Part shown: one piece after another, positions 50,152 through 58,995 of the stretch
Layout: the number at the start of each line of letters is the position of its first letter
Position numbering within the stretch: position 1 is the first letter of the stretch
Source: Cellulosilyticum sp. I15G10I2
Lineage (GTDB): Bacteria > Bacillota > Clostridia > Lachnospirales > Cellulosilyticaceae
Direction: 5' to 3'
Assembly (NCBI RefSeq): GCF_900095725.1
Contig: NZ_FMMP01000009.1
Location: forward strand, 372,001 to 436,000
DNA: 64,000 bases
Position numbers and translations under genes: made by a program
The notes under the pieces: model-generated
Database searches by the model: none
Seen by the model: only the letters and a program-made list of their open reading frames with translations
Told to the model about the DNA's origin: nothing

Positions 50152-50748
50152 TTATTCGCTCACCCACAATCCATGCTGACTACAGTAAAAATAAATTTTT
50201 TTACCATACATTTTTGGAAATCGAACTTCTCCACCTTGCTCTGGATATAACTTAATTAAAAGTACTCTATCTCCAAAAACGTAGGCTATAAAACTAAGAT
50301 AATGTTTCTTATTCATTTCATGCTTAAAGGTAACATAGAAATCATCTTCTACTTCCTCCACAACTATTTTGTGTATATCATCAGCTGGCTTTGGGATAAG
50401 TGGCACAAGTTTGCGCCCACAGCAAGAAACTTGTGCTTCTCCTGTTGCACTCAGCATGTTTTCGCAGTTTGGGCACACATAAAACTTAATTTTTCTCATG
50501 TTTCCTCCATCTGTATCATTAGGTTCCAAATTGCCTAATAATATCTTCTCAATGTTTACACCTAATACTTCTGAGAGCTCTTGAAGCAAGGATACATCTG
50601 GGCAACCTAGGCCTCGCTCCCACTTTGAAATGGCTTTATCACTAATATTTATTGCCTCGGCAAGTTGTTTCTGAGTCATGCCTTTTTCTTTACGTAATCC
50701 AAATATTAGCTTTCCAACTTTATTGCAATCCACACTGCTCACCTCCAT
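50152..50748 (-). CDS. XRE-family regulator with C-terminal zinc-ribbon domain (paralog 1)
   Basis: A 198-residue protein: N-terminal XRE helix-turn-helix (residues about 10-65, GKLIFGLRKEKGMTQKQLAEAINISDKAISKWERGLGCPDVSLLQELS), then a C-terminal region (about 88-198) opening with a Cys-x-x-Cys zinc-ribbon-like motif (FYVCPNCEN) and CCGRKL, followed by a beta-rich domain ending in YFYCSQHGLWVSE. The same layout recurs at 62566-63156 and as a fragment at 58996-59376. ATG follows GGAGGTGAGCAG. Regulatory target unknown. Confidence 0.85.
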   Translation of the reverse strand: MEVSSVDCNKVGKLIFGLRKEKGMTQKQLAEAINISDKAISKWERGLGCPDVSLLQELSEVLGVNIEKILLGNLEPNDTDGGNMRKIKFYVCPNCENMLSATGEAQVSCCGRKLVPLIPKPADDIHKIVVEEVEDDFYVTFKHEMNKKHYLSFIAYVFGDRVLLIKLYPEQGGEVRFPKMYGKKIYFYCSQHGLWVSE

Positions 50749-50869
50749 ATATTAAGAATACGCACATATGAATTAAATTTCAATAAACGTTCCGTAGAGT
50801 TCTAATGTAATTTCATACCCATTTTCTATATCTCATATGACAGTGTTTGATATGATGAGTTATAAATTA

Positions 50870-50915
50870 AAAGGCCCCTATACCTTTATTGTGAAAGGAT
50901 ATAGCGACCTTCTTA
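50870..50915 (-). terminator. Terminator of the 50919-52136 gene
   Basis: An imperfect hairpin (AAGG...TATACCTTT with AAAGGATATA...CCTT) at the 3' end of the minus-strand gene, followed on that strand by TTTTAATTT. Confidence 0.55.
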
Positions 50916-50918
50916 ACC

Positions 50919-52136
50919 CTATTTATAATGCACTGCCAAAATCAAAAATTGGCTTACAGGTGTATTCATTTGCGTATGCTTTTTGTATTTATTAATTAAA
51001 ACCTCACTTACTTCATATTTAGAAGCTACTCCAAGTCTTGACTTATACTCCAACTCACCTGTTTGTCTATCATAAACGGCAAGGATGACGGTTCCAATAC
51101 TAGCATCAATATTTTCGGTTCTTTTTATATCAGGAAATATAATTGCTATTTGCTCATCATCCCTATCACAATTAAAGAGAAAATCTAGCACCTCTGAGTC
51201 TTGAGACACCGCTTCCTCTGGAATTGGTAGTAAAACTTTACTTTTTTCTTCAAAAGTATTCATGTCAAACTCATATAGCACCAAGAGATTATTGCTTCCA
51301 TGATTTATAAGAACAAAAAAGCTACTCTTAGACTTTTGCGCCTGAACAACCTGTGAATTCTGAAAAACTCTACAATTTAAAGACTTTTCTTCCGCAAGGT
51401 CATAGACGGCAATCACCGCATCACTGTCTTTTTTAATATTCGTTTCTGCAAAATAAAGGAGATTATCTCGTATCCAAATAGTACTCGGCTTAAATACGAA
51501 TCCGCTTAGACTATGGGATTTATCTGTTTGTCCGCTCAGTTGTTGCCAAGTAAAACTATAAACAACCTCTTCTCTACTTTTCTTGTTCACCTTGGTTATA
51601 TAAACTGTGTCTTTTTCCTCTTCATAAGATACAATGAACAAGCTTTCCTTATCAGAAAAGACAGTTGAACAAGGAACTGTGTAGGTATCCTTTACTTTTA
51701 ATTCATACTCAAAAATGACATTGTATTTCTGATCCAATTCGATAATAAGAATTGTAGCACCACTGTCAGAGTAATAAATGGCCAGAATACCCTCTTCTAT
51801 GTAGCTTATCTCTAAAAGCTTTTTAGACGATAAGGACTTTAATAAATCATAAGTTTCTTTTGGGACAATATCATTGTAAGATTGCCAGTATTCATTACTC
51901 ACAAATGTTGCAGAGCCGTCTTCATTCAATTCATAATTACAAACAAAATTATAAACTCCGTTTAAAGTTTTATCGACACTAATTTCTCCCAAAAAAGTTC
52001 CCTTATTTAGCAGAATATCGTTTGTAACCTTTGGCGGAAACAAAATTTTATCTTTGCCAAAATCGTATATGATTATCCCTATTCCAACAAAAATCATAAA
52101 AGTCACTACCATTAATAAGATCCATTTTTTTTTCAA
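50919..52136 (-). CDS. Exported beta-propeller-like protein of unknown function
   Basis: About 405 residues from TTG 52136, which follows GGGGAGGTGAAAG; longer readings run into the tRNA-Pro gene. Residues 2-26 form an uncleaved signal anchor (KKKWILLMVVTFMIFVGIGIIIY). The rest is exported and contains repeated short beta-strand segments with Y/F-x-Y/F and acidic turns, suggesting a beta-propeller or similar repeat fold. No catalytic motif is recognised. It is transcribed alone, with a terminator downstream; the tRNA gene lies 114 bases upstream on the same strand. Confidence 0.5.
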   Translation of the reverse strand: MKKKWILLMVVTFMIFVGIGIIIYDFGKDKILFPPKVTNDILLNKGTFLGEISVDKTLNGVYNFVCNYELNEDGSATFVSNEYWQSYNDIVPKETYDLLKSLSSKKLLEISYIEEGILAIYYSDSGATILIIELDQKYNVIFEYELKVKDTYTVPCSTVFSDKESLFIVSYEEEKDTVYITKVNKKSREEVVYSFTWQQLSGQTDKSHSLSGFVFKPSTIWIRDNLLYFAETNIKKDSDAVIAVYDLAEEKSLNCRVFQNSQVVQAQKSKSSFFVLINHGSNNLLVLYEFDMNTFEEKSKVLLPIPEEAVSQDSEVLDFLFNCDRDDEQIAIIFPDIKRTENIDASIGTVILAVYDRQTGELEYKSRLGVASKYEVSEVLINKYKKHTQMNTPVSQFLILAVHYK

Positions 52137-52249
52137 ACTTTCACCTCCCCAAGTATCAATAGGCCTGTCTTTAAGTCTATCACGAATAAAATAAAAAATC
52201 AGGCCGAAACAGATATATTTCCCCATCCATTTCAGCCTAATAATTTTAA

Positions 52250-52323
52250 TCGAGGTGACTGGATTTGAACCAGCGGCCTCTGCGTCCCGAACACAGCGCT
52301 CCACCAAACTGAGCCACACCTCG
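52250..52323 (-). tRNA. tRNA-Pro (anticodon CGG)
   Basis: On the minus strand the 74-nt gene starts CGAGGTGTGGCTC with acceptor arm CGAGGTG/CACCTCG and discriminator A. The anticodon arm has stem CTGTG/CGCAG around loop TTCGGGA, giving anticodon CGG. The T-arm contains GGTTCAAATCC. CCA is not encoded. It is the only tRNA found in the window. Confidence 0.93.
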
Positions 52324-52525
52324 TTTCTTATTTATTTTCCTTTATATAATATAAAAAGTCAATAAAAAGCCATCGATTTCTTTCGACAGGTTAATATAAA
52401 AAGAAGCCTTTCTAATTAATTTTACTTTACAATTTTCAAAATTAACCCTACTATAGAATATAATCGTTTTTGGAAATTAAAATTTATGATATAAATTGAA
52501 ATGATAAAAGAAAAGGCGTGATAAA

Positions 52526-53809
52526 ATGACATCTAACAAATCGTTTATTTTAAAAGGTGATATTATTTACAGTAAGAACCCCTGTGAGATTATTACTCAT
52601 CAAAATGCCTATCTTGTTTGCGTTAATGGCGAAGTAGAGGGGATATATCCTACTATACCAAAGCATTTTTTACAGCTCCCATTAAGCATTCATGAGGGAT
52701 GTCTTATAATACCTGGATTAGTTGATTTACACCTTCATGCTCCCCAATATGCATTCCGCGCACTTAGCATGCATTTGCAGCTCATTGATTGGCTGGATCA
52801 AGTTGCCTTTCCAGAAGAAGCTAAGTATAGTCAACTGGACTACGCAAAAGAATCCTATGAAATTTTTGCAAAGGATTTGAAAAAAAGTGCTACTACAAGA
52901 GCTTGCATTTTTGCTACCCTTCATAAAGAATCAACTATCCTTTTAATGGATTTATTAGAACAAACTGGCCTTAAATGTATGGTGGGAAAAGTTAATATGG
53001 ATAGAAATAGTTCCCCCTATTTACAAGAAAGTACAGCGGAATCTATTACCAATACTTTTGAATGGATAAATTTTGTTAAAGACCGTTATCAAAATACTTC
53101 TCCTATTATTACTCCTAGATTTCTTCCATCTTGTACTGATACCTTAATGAAAGAACTCGGTAAAATGTGCAGGGAATTTCAATTACCGCTACAATCTCAT
53201 CTATCAGAAAACAAAAGGGAAATAGCCTGGGTAAAAAGCCTCTGCCCTACAGCTAAAAATTATTCTGATGCTTATTTACAGTTAGGTGCTTTTGGTGGAG
53301 AAACCTCAACGATCATGGCCCATTGTGTTCATTTATCAGAAGAAGAAATAGCACTTATAAAACAAAGAAATGTATATATTGCTCATTGCCCTTCTTCAAA
53401 TACCAATATATTATCTGGTATTGCACCGACAAAACGTTATATGAACGCTGGACTTAATATGGGGATAGGCTCTGACATAGGCGGAGGAGATAATCTTTCT
53501 ATTTTTCGTACAATAACAGAAGCCATTAAAGTATCTAAATTACATACCTGCTTAATTGATCCCGCAACACCACCTATTACAAGTATAGAAGCCTTCTATC
53601 TTGCAACAAAAGGTGGCGGCAGCTTTTATGGCAAAGTAGGAAGCTTTGAAAAGGGTTATGAATTTGACGCGCTTATCATTGATGAGCGTAGATGGAAGCA
53701 TCCTCGTGGCTACAGCTTGATTGAACGTTTAGAAAGGGTCATTTATGCTTCTGAGGACAGTGATATTGTTGCCAAATATTGTGCTGGAACTCAAATCATA
53801 CTTGAGTAA
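52526..53809 (+). CDS. guaD: Guanine deaminase (amidohydrolase)
   Basis: A 427-residue metal-dependent hydrolase: LVDLHLHAPQYAF (residues about 68-80, first metal ligands HxH), AFPEEAKYS, PRFLPSCTD, SHLSENKREI (third His), MAHCVHL, and GIGSDIGGGDNLSIF with the catalytic Asp. These are the guanine deaminase-specific variants within the amidohydrolase superfamily. It converts guanine to xanthine and ammonia. AAAAGGCGTGATAAA precedes ATG. It is a single-gene unit with a terminator at 53883-53918 and no purine riboswitch upstream. Confidence 0.92.
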   Translation: MTSNKSFILKGDIIYSKNPCEIITHQNAYLVCVNGEVEGIYPTIPKHFLQLPLSIHEGCLIIPGLVDLHLHAPQYAFRALSMHLQLIDWLDQVAFPEEAKYSQLDYAKESYEIFAKDLKKSATTRACIFATLHKESTILLMDLLEQTGLKCMVGKVNMDRNSSPYLQESTAESITNTFEWINFVKDRYQNTSPIITPRFLPSCTDTLMKELGKMCREFQLPLQSHLSENKREIAWVKSLCPTAKNYSDAYLQLGAFGGETSTIMAHCVHLSEEEIALIKQRNVYIAHCPSSNTNILSGIAPTKRYMNAGLNMGIGSDIGGGDNLSIFRTITEAIKVSKLHTCLIDPATPPITSIEAFYLATKGGGSFYGKVGSFEKGYEFDALIIDERRWKHPRGYSLIERLERVIYASEDSDIVAKYCAGTQIILE

Positions 53810-53882
53810 CATACGCTGTAAGCATCATCCATTATTGACATTGACTGTAATACAAGCTATACTGGTACCATTATATACTATA

Positions 53883-53918
53883 GGCATTTCCCTTATTCGC
53901 TTTGGGAAGTGCCTTTTG
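53883..53918 (+). terminator. Terminator of guanine deaminase gene
   Basis: GGCATTTCCC (53883-53892) pairs with GGGAAGTGCC (53904-53913) with a single wobble/mismatch and is followed by TTTTG. Confidence 0.75.
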
Positions 53919-53979
53919 TACTACTTAAAGAATGATCAATAGGATCATCTTAAAAATGTCATTTTAGGAGGATATAGCA

Positions 53980-54387
53980 ATGTCTCGACAAATATTTATA
54001 ACGCAATCTGACAAGGATAGATTATTAGAGCTAATTTATAAAGCCAAATATGAAGACCTTAAGGATAACTTAGGTCTTCAAGAGCTTGAAGCAGAAATAA
54101 ATCGAGCTGTTGTCACAAGTGTTGATCAATTGCCAGCTAATGTTATTACGATGAATACAAAGGTCATCTTGCTAATTGAAGATGCCGAAGAAGAATTTAC
54201 GCTCGTCTATCCAAACGAAGCTGATATTTTGCAAAATAAGATATCTGTATTATCACCTATTGGAACTGCTATTCTTGGTTATAGTGAAGGCAGTGTCATA
54301 GAATGGAAAGTACCAGACGGCATAGTACTAATTGAGGTAAAGAAAGTGCTCTTTCAGCCAGAAGCTCTAGGCCTTTATCATTTATAA
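53980..54387 (+). CDS. GreA/GreB C-terminal-domain protein (Rnk-like)
   Basis: A 135-residue protein with an N-terminal helical hairpin (residues about 8-45) and a C-terminal FKBP-like domain (about 50-130) carrying NTKVILLIEDAEEEFTLVYP and SPIGTAILGYSEGSVIEW. It lacks the long coiled coil of GreA, so it fits Rnk/nucleoside-diphosphate-kinase-regulator-type proteins that bind RNA polymerase. TAGGAGGATATAGCA precedes ATG. The gene stands alone downstream of the guanine deaminase terminator. Confidence 0.85.
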   Translation: MSRQIFITQSDKDRLLELIYKAKYEDLKDNLGLQELEAEINRAVVTSVDQLPANVITMNTKVILLIEDAEEEFTLVYPNEADILQNKISVLSPIGTAILGYSEGSVIEWKVPDGIVLIEVKKVLFQPEALGLYHL

Positions 54388-54455
54388 CTGCAAATGGGGC
54401 TATCCTGTCAAAATCTATATATATTAATTGTTTTAAATGATCTGAGTTTAAACTA

Positions 54456-55388
54456 TTAAATAAACTTAACGTTTGTTATCTTCTCAGATTCCTCCCAAAG
54501 CTTTGAAGCAACTTCAGTATCTTTTGCCTGTGGTGCAATTTTAGCTATCTTAGGATACCCTCTCGTCTCATTCATTCGGGAAGGGCCGTAATATGTACCA
54601 CCGATTGCCTCTTCCGCTGTGGCAGCATAAAGAGTAGGCCATGCGCCATGAGCTGCTGGCTGAAATAAAATCGGTCCAAATAAACGTCGAATGATGCCTG
54701 CCGGACTATTCTTTCCGGCTCCATTGGGGATTAGTTCCGTCCTTGAAATCCCCGGATGTGCACCCATACTGGTAATCCCCCAGCCATTCTTATCACTTCG
54801 TCGCTGTAATTCGAGCGCAAACATGAGGCATGCAAGTTTTGACTGCGAGTAGGTTTCCATTGGTTTGTAATGGTGTTCTGATTGAAAATCATCGAAGTTT
54901 ATAGCTCCTGAGAGGTGAGCTATACTGCTCAAAGTAATCACCCGCGGCTTATTTCCTCTTTGCAGAAGAGGAAGCAACTGTGCCGTTAATGCAAAATGCC
55001 CCAGATAGTTTGTTCCCATTTGCAGTTCAAATCCATCTTTTGTAACCATACGGTGAGGCGGAGTCATTACCGCTGCATTGTTTACAAGAATATCTAAACT
55101 TTTGCGCTCTGCCCTTATCCGTTCACCAAATGCTCTTATAGATGCAAGATCTGCAAGGTCGAGTTTTTCAAAACGTATATTTCCAGCAGGATTTATTTTA
55201 TTAGTCTTTCTTATTGCTTCTTCTCCCTTATCCTGATTTCGCCCCGCCAGTATAACATCAGCTCCTGCTCGGGTCATCTCCAATGCTGTTTCATAGCCAA
55301 TTCCACCAGTTCCTGTAATAACAACAGAGCGGCCTTTTTGTGAAGGAATATCCGCTGCGGTCCAATGACGCTTTATATTTTCTGCCAT
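54456..55388 (-). CDS. SDR-family oxidoreductase
   Basis: A 310-residue short-chain dehydrogenase: NAD(P)-binding TGTGGIGYETALEM (residues about 25-38), NNAAVM (about 108-113), and catalytic YSQSKLA (Tyr-x-x-x-Lys, about 192-198). The C-terminal extension (AAHGAWPTLYAATAEEAIGG) is typical of retinol-dehydrogenase-like SDRs. ATG follows AAGGAGAATTTATT. It is divergent from a TetR regulator at 55581, which probably represses it. The substrate is unknown. Confidence 0.9.
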   Translation of the reverse strand: MAENIKRHWTAADIPSQKGRSVVITGTGGIGYETALEMTRAGADVILAGRNQDKGEEAIRKTNKINPAGNIRFEKLDLADLASIRAFGERIRAERKSLDILVNNAAVMTPPHRMVTKDGFELQMGTNYLGHFALTAQLLPLLQRGNKPRVITLSSIAHLSGAINFDDFQSEHHYKPMETYSQSKLACLMFALELQRRSDKNGWGITSMGAHPGISRTELIPNGAGKNSPAGIIRRLFGPILFQPAAHGAWPTLYAATAEEAIGGTYYGPSRMNETRGYPKIAKIAPQAKDTEVASKLWEESEKITNVKFI

Positions 55389-55580
55389 AATAAATTCTCC
55401 TTAACATTTAATAATATAAAATACTGCCAATCTGCTAACTTCATAGCCAACCCTTCACCTATGTGAAACTTTGCACACTTGCGCAACTTATTGATTTGAA
55501 TTATAATATACTTCAGAGAGCAAATCAACACGATTGACATAAGTTATACATAATTTAAAATGTGTGAAAGTAGGTCTACT

Positions 55581-56138
55581 ATGATAAACACCCGTGAGAA
55601 TCCAGCATCTACTCGTTCGAAAATGTATTTGACTGCAGCATTACTAGAACTTATGGATGAGAAAAGTTATGAGAGCATATCTATCAAAGAGCTTACAGAC
55701 AGGGCGAAACTCTCGAGACGTACGTTTTATACAAATTTTGAAACAAAAGAAGACATCCTTAAATATCATATTGATACACTAGTCCGTGAATATATTGAGA
55801 TACTACAGACATATGAGTGTTTGACACCCAGAGATATAGCTAAAGAATATTTTAGCTTCTGGTTCTCCCATAGAAATCTGCTCTACCTTTTAAAAAAGAA
55901 CAATATTCCCGTTCTTATTAAGGCTTTTTCAGAATTTTTGAGGGATATGGACTCACTTCTCATCATTAAAGACCGCCGTTTTACGGATAGCGAACTACAA
56001 TATTACGATGCAGTATTTGTGGCTGGTGGATTGTGGAATCTGCTGAATGTTTGGGTAGAAAATGACTTTGATAAGAATGATGAAGAAATGACTGATATAT
56101 TTATGAAAATATTTAATAAAATATCAACGGTAATATGA
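55581..56138 (+). CDS. TetR-family regulator
   Basis: A 185-residue regulator from ATG 55581, preferred over an upstream in-frame ATG (55560) that lacks a ribosome site. The helix-turn-helix (about residues 8-55) shows RSKMYLTAALLELMDEKSYESISIKEL and KLSRRTFYTNFETKEDI. The C-terminal domain matches TetR_C_8-like Firmicutes proteins. Divergent transcription with the SDR gene points to autoregulation and control of that gene. No clear palindrome was found in the ~190-bp intergenic region. Confidence 0.88.
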   Translation: MINTRENPASTRSKMYLTAALLELMDEKSYESISIKELTDRAKLSRRTFYTNFETKEDILKYHIDTLVREYIEILQTYECLTPRDIAKEYFSFWFSHRNLLYLLKKNNIPVLIKAFSEFLRDMDSLLIIKDRRFTDSELQYYDAVFVAGGLWNLLNVWVENDFDKNDEEMTDIFMKIFNKISTVI

Positions 56139-56209
56139 TATCCTTTCAATATGCCAAGCAGAAAAACCATAAGGAATAAACAGCCTATGATTAATGTCTA
56201 AAATAATGA

Positions 56210-56262
56210 TTGACATAGCAAAATTTGTGGCCTATAATAATAGATAATTACAGTCTGTATTA
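56210..56262 (+). promoter_or_regulatory. Consensus promoter and Rrf2-type operator
   Basis: TTGACA (56210-56215) and TATAAT (56233-56238) are spaced 17 bases, a perfect sigma-A promoter. Right behind it, TACAG-T-CTGTA at 56249-56259 is a perfect palindrome within a longer stretch that is repeated at 56713-56740. It is the likely binding site of the Rrf2 protein encoded downstream. Confidence 0.7.
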
Positions 56263-56281
56263 TCTCCAAGGAGGAGTCGCT

Positions 56282-56662
56282 ATGAAGTATACGAAAGCAA
56301 CAAATTATGCTTTGCATATCATGGTCTATTTAGTTAAGCAAGAAGGTAAAGACAATTTAAGTCTTCAGCCGCTAGCCAGTCACATGAATATATCACCTAC
56401 CTACTTGTCCAAGATACTCACTCAGTTGGTCAAGGCTGACCTTATTCAGTCTGCCCCCGGGGTCAATGGAGGTTATAGTCTTAGAAAACCTAAGACTGAA
56501 ATAAGCTTTTATGACGTCATTCAAGCTATTGAAGGCAGCGGAGCACTTTTCACTTGTGAAATGGATGAGAATCATGCTTGTCCTATAGAAAAGGTTATGA
56601 GAGATGCAGAAGAAAAAATGGTGAATCACCTTAAAGAGAAACTTATTGATGAGGTTGTGTAA
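56282..56662 (+). CDS. Rrf2-family transcriptional regulator
   Basis: A 126-residue winged-helix regulator: MKYTKATNYALHIMVYLVKQ, LSLQPLASHMNISPTYLSKILTQL, and a wing with NGGYSLRKPKTEISFYDV. Only two cysteines occur in the C-terminal sensing loop (TCEMDENHACP, seven residues between), unlike the three of IscR/NsrR-type iron-sulfur proteins. ATG 56282 follows AAGGAGGAGTCGCT. It has a consensus promoter with an embedded palindrome, repeated ahead of the methyltransferase/MATE operon, so it likely represses itself and those genes. Confidence 0.9.
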   Translation: MKYTKATNYALHIMVYLVKQEGKDNLSLQPLASHMNISPTYLSKILTQLVKADLIQSAPGVNGGYSLRKPKTEISFYDVIQAIEGSGALFTCEMDENHACPIEKVMRDAEEKMVNHLKEKLIDEVV

Positions 56663-56667
56663 AAAAT

Positions 56668-56708
56668 GAGCTATAAATCTAAGCAGTAAAAGCTGCTCAT
56701 TTTTTTAA
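56668..56708 (+). terminator. Terminator of Rrf2 gene
   Basis: ATGAGC (56667-56672) pairs with GCTCAT (56694-56701 region), with an inner AGCAG/CTGCT alternative, followed by seven T's. Confidence 0.7.
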
Positions 56709-56712
56709 TACA

Positions 56713-56740
56713 ATTATAGATAATTACAGTCTGCATTATA
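56713..56740 (+). promoter_or_regulatory. Second Rrf2-type operator
   Basis: ATAGATAATTACAGTCTG (56716-56733) matches the sequence downstream of the Rrf2 promoter, 21 of 23 bases over the wider stretch. It sits ~20 bases before the ribosome site of the methyltransferase gene, supporting Rrf2 control of the methyltransferase/MATE pair. Confidence 0.6.
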
Positions 56741-56759
56741 TTTTATAGGAGGTTTTATT

Positions 56760-57362
56760 ATGAATCATATACATCATCACAATCAACTGGATCAAAAGTT
56801 TTTAAACAAAATTGCCTTTCTAGACAGCAAGCAAAGGGAGCGTCTTATCCCACCTGAAATACTTATTAGTCAAATGCCAATTCAAAAAAATCATACTTTA
56901 CTCGATGTTGGTGCCGGCTCAGGTTTTTTTACAATCCCTATGGCCCAAAGCACCTCTAGCAAAGTGTATGCTATGGATCCTGATAAACGTATGCTCAGCG
57001 TGATAGAAGATAAGGCCAAGGAAAAAGGACTTACCAATCTTGAATTAATTCAAGATTATCTTGAAAACTTAAGTATTCAAAATAATAGCATTGATTTTGT
57101 TATGGCATCTTTAATACTCCATGAAGTGAATTCACTCACAAACGCACTCTCAAAGCTATTTGAGGTGCTAAAAACAGAAGGTCACTTATTATGTCTGGAA
57201 TATGAAAAGGACGACAAGGTAATAGAAGGACCACCAATGTCTATTCGTATTGGATCAGAGGAACTTCAAAAAGAATTGTCATCAACTGGCTTTGAAATTG
57301 TGAACAAGACTAAAATTAATGATGCTATATATACTGTTTTAGCAGTTAAAAAGGAGATGTAA
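56760..57362 (+). CDS. Class I SAM-dependent methyltransferase
   Basis: A 200-residue protein with motif I LLDVGAGSGFFTIPMA (about residues 46-61), post-I YAMDPDKRM, and motif III-like DFVMASLILHEV (about 113-124). It resembles small-molecule methyltransferases of the methyltransf_11 group with no specific substrate. Residues 1-20 are His-rich (MNHIHHHNQ). TAGGAGGTTTTATT precedes ATG. It is followed with no gap by the MATE gene, so the pair is cotranscribed under the Rrf2-type operator at 56713-56740. Confidence 0.88.
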   Translation: MNHIHHHNQLDQKFLNKIAFLDSKQRERLIPPEILISQMPIQKNHTLLDVGAGSGFFTIPMAQSTSSKVYAMDPDKRMLSVIEDKAKEKGLTNLELIQDYLENLSIQNNSIDFVMASLILHEVNSLTNALSKLFEVLKTEGHLLCLEYEKDDKVIEGPPMSIRIGSEELQKELSSTGFEIVNKTKINDAIYTVLAVKKEM

Positions 57363-58757
57363 ATGATGGAGGCAAATAAAGATATCCTCATAACCATGCC
57401 AGTAAGCAGACTTTTACTTAAATTTTCACTTCCGGCTATTGGTGGTATGATTGTAAATTCCTTATATAATTTGATGGACCGAATATTTGTCGGCAGGATT
57501 GGTGGTCTTGCCATGACAGGAATAGGATTAAGTTTGCCGTTTATGATGATGCTGTCTGCCGTAAGTTCATTGGTTGGAATAGGCGCCTCAGCACTCATTT
57601 CTATTAAGCTTGGAGAAAATAATAAGGATGAAGCAAAAGGCCTGCTTGGTAATGCCATAACACTAGTCACTGGCTTGATGCTCTTAATGACACTTTTAGG
57701 ACTTATTTTTAAGATACCTATACTTAAAGCATTTGGTGCCAGTGAAGCAACTCTGCCTTATGCAGTAGATTATATGACTGTCATTCTCTATGGTGCCGTA
57801 TTTCAAGGCATTGGAACAGGACTAGTAAATGTGGTAAGAGCTGCCGGACATCCAGTCAAATCAATGGTAATTGTATGTGTTGGAACGGTCATTAATATTA
57901 TTTTGGATCCCATTCTCATTTTCACGCTTGATATGGGCATTTCTGGTGCGGCTTGGGCAACAATCATCGCTCAACTCGTAACATCTGTCATGGTCCTACA
58001 ACACTTCCTCAGTAAAAAGAGTCAAATAAAAATTGTAATGAATAAACTAAAGCTCCGCTTGGTAGCTATAAAGTCTATACTAAGTATTGGATTTGCGCCA
58101 TTCGCGATGCAGTTATCCTCAGTTGTCGTCAGCATCATATCCAACAACGCACTAAAAATATATGGCGGTGATGCTGCTATAGGGGCAATGACCATCATCA
58201 ACGCTGTGATGGTCCTATTCCTTATGTCGGCTATGGGGGTTACACAAGGGGCTGCACCCATCATAGGTTTTAATTTTGGTGCTAAACGTTTTGACAGGGT
58301 TAAGCAGGTGTTAAAGCTCGAGCTGATTGCTGTCTCATCGATCTGTACCATAACATTTATACTTGTTCAAGCTTTTCCTGTAATGCTTTCTGGCATCTTT
58401 ACCAGTGAGCCTGAGCTTATTGCAAAGGCAAGTACTGGCATGCGTCTATTTTTATTAATGCTTCCTCTTATAAGTGCACAGATAGTGGGCGCAAGCTACT
58501 TTCAAGCTATTGGTGAAGCAAAAAAGGCAACATTTTTAGGCCTTTTAAGACAAGTGTTTTTACTGATCCCTCTACTACTCATTTTACCTCATTTCTTAGG
58601 ACTAAATGGTGTATGGGGAGCAGGTACTCTGTCTGATCTTATCTCTAGCCTCATTGCCATCGTCTCTTTAAAATCAGCATTTAATCACTTGAGCAAACTC
58701 GAAAATGACTATCGATCAGCTCATATTATTCCATTGCAACAAAATATTGTCATATAA
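57363..58757 (+). CDS. MATE-family multidrug efflux transporter
   Basis: A 464-residue transporter with 12 membrane segments in two MATE repeats (about residues 15-215 and 245-440). The N-terminal pattern (KFSLPAIGGMIVNSLYNLMDRIFVGRIGG) and AGHPVKSMVIVCVGTVINIILDPI motif are characteristic of the MepA/NorM branch. Such proteins export cationic drugs in exchange for Na+ or H+. ATG 57363 directly follows the methyltransferase stop (TAAATG), with AAGGAG upstream. Terminated at 58762-58808. Confidence 0.92.
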   Translation: MMEANKDILITMPVSRLLLKFSLPAIGGMIVNSLYNLMDRIFVGRIGGLAMTGIGLSLPFMMMLSAVSSLVGIGASALISIKLGENNKDEAKGLLGNAITLVTGLMLLMTLLGLIFKIPILKAFGASEATLPYAVDYMTVILYGAVFQGIGTGLVNVVRAAGHPVKSMVIVCVGTVINIILDPILIFTLDMGISGAAWATIIAQLVTSVMVLQHFLSKKSQIKIVMNKLKLRLVAIKSILSIGFAPFAMQLSSVVVSIISNNALKIYGGDAAIGAMTIINAVMVLFLMSAMGVTQGAAPIIGFNFGAKRFDRVKQVLKLELIAVSSICTITFILVQAFPVMLSGIFTSEPELIAKASTGMRLFLLMLPLISAQIVGASYFQAIGEAKKATFLGLLRQVFLLIPLLLILPHFLGLNGVWGAGTLSDLISSLIAIVSLKSAFNHLSKLENDYRSAHIIPLQQNIVI

Positions 58758-58761
58758 TCAG

Positions 58762-58810
58762 AAAGAGGCTAAATTCAGTCGCATGGATCGACCAAACTTA
58801 GCCTCTTTTT
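58762..58810 (+). terminator. Terminator of methyltransferase/MATE operon
   Basis: AAAGAGGCTAA (58762-58772) pairs perfectly with TTAGCCTCTTT (58798-58808), followed by TT. Confidence 0.85.
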
Positions 58811-58854
58811 ATGAAATAGAAAAGTTCGTCTTGCTAGCAAGGTACCAAACTCTC

Positions 58855-58983
58855 CTATTTTGCACAGCTTGCATATAAAAATCGCCCATAACCTATTTCT
58901 GCTGCATTTTTCATTAATTCCCCTTTTAACCAAAGTGCAATATCGACAAAGGACCTATCTGCTAATGGCCATTTAGCACACTG
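58855..58983 (-). pseudogene. Unidentified gene tail after XRE fragment
   Basis: Directly after the stop of the XRE fragment, in the same frame, a coherent ~42-codon stretch runs to a stop at 58855 (includes FVDIALWLKGELMKNAAEIG). A shortened version with an internal deletion follows the intact XRE gene at ~62497-62560. It is probably the C-terminal remnant of a gene once downstream of this XRE family; its identity is unknown. Confidence 0.4.
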
Positions 58984-58995
58984 CTTTATATAGTA

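Noticed and set aside
52137-52319. N-terminal extension of the 50919-52136 gene
   Set aside because: It reads through the tRNA-Pro gene on the same strand and has no ribosome site; TTG 52136 behind GGGGAGGTGAAAG is the better start.
52330-52525. Purine riboswitch ahead of guanine deaminase
   Set aside because: None of the conserved purine aptamer core (TATA...GTTTCTAC type) is present in the 200 bases upstream.
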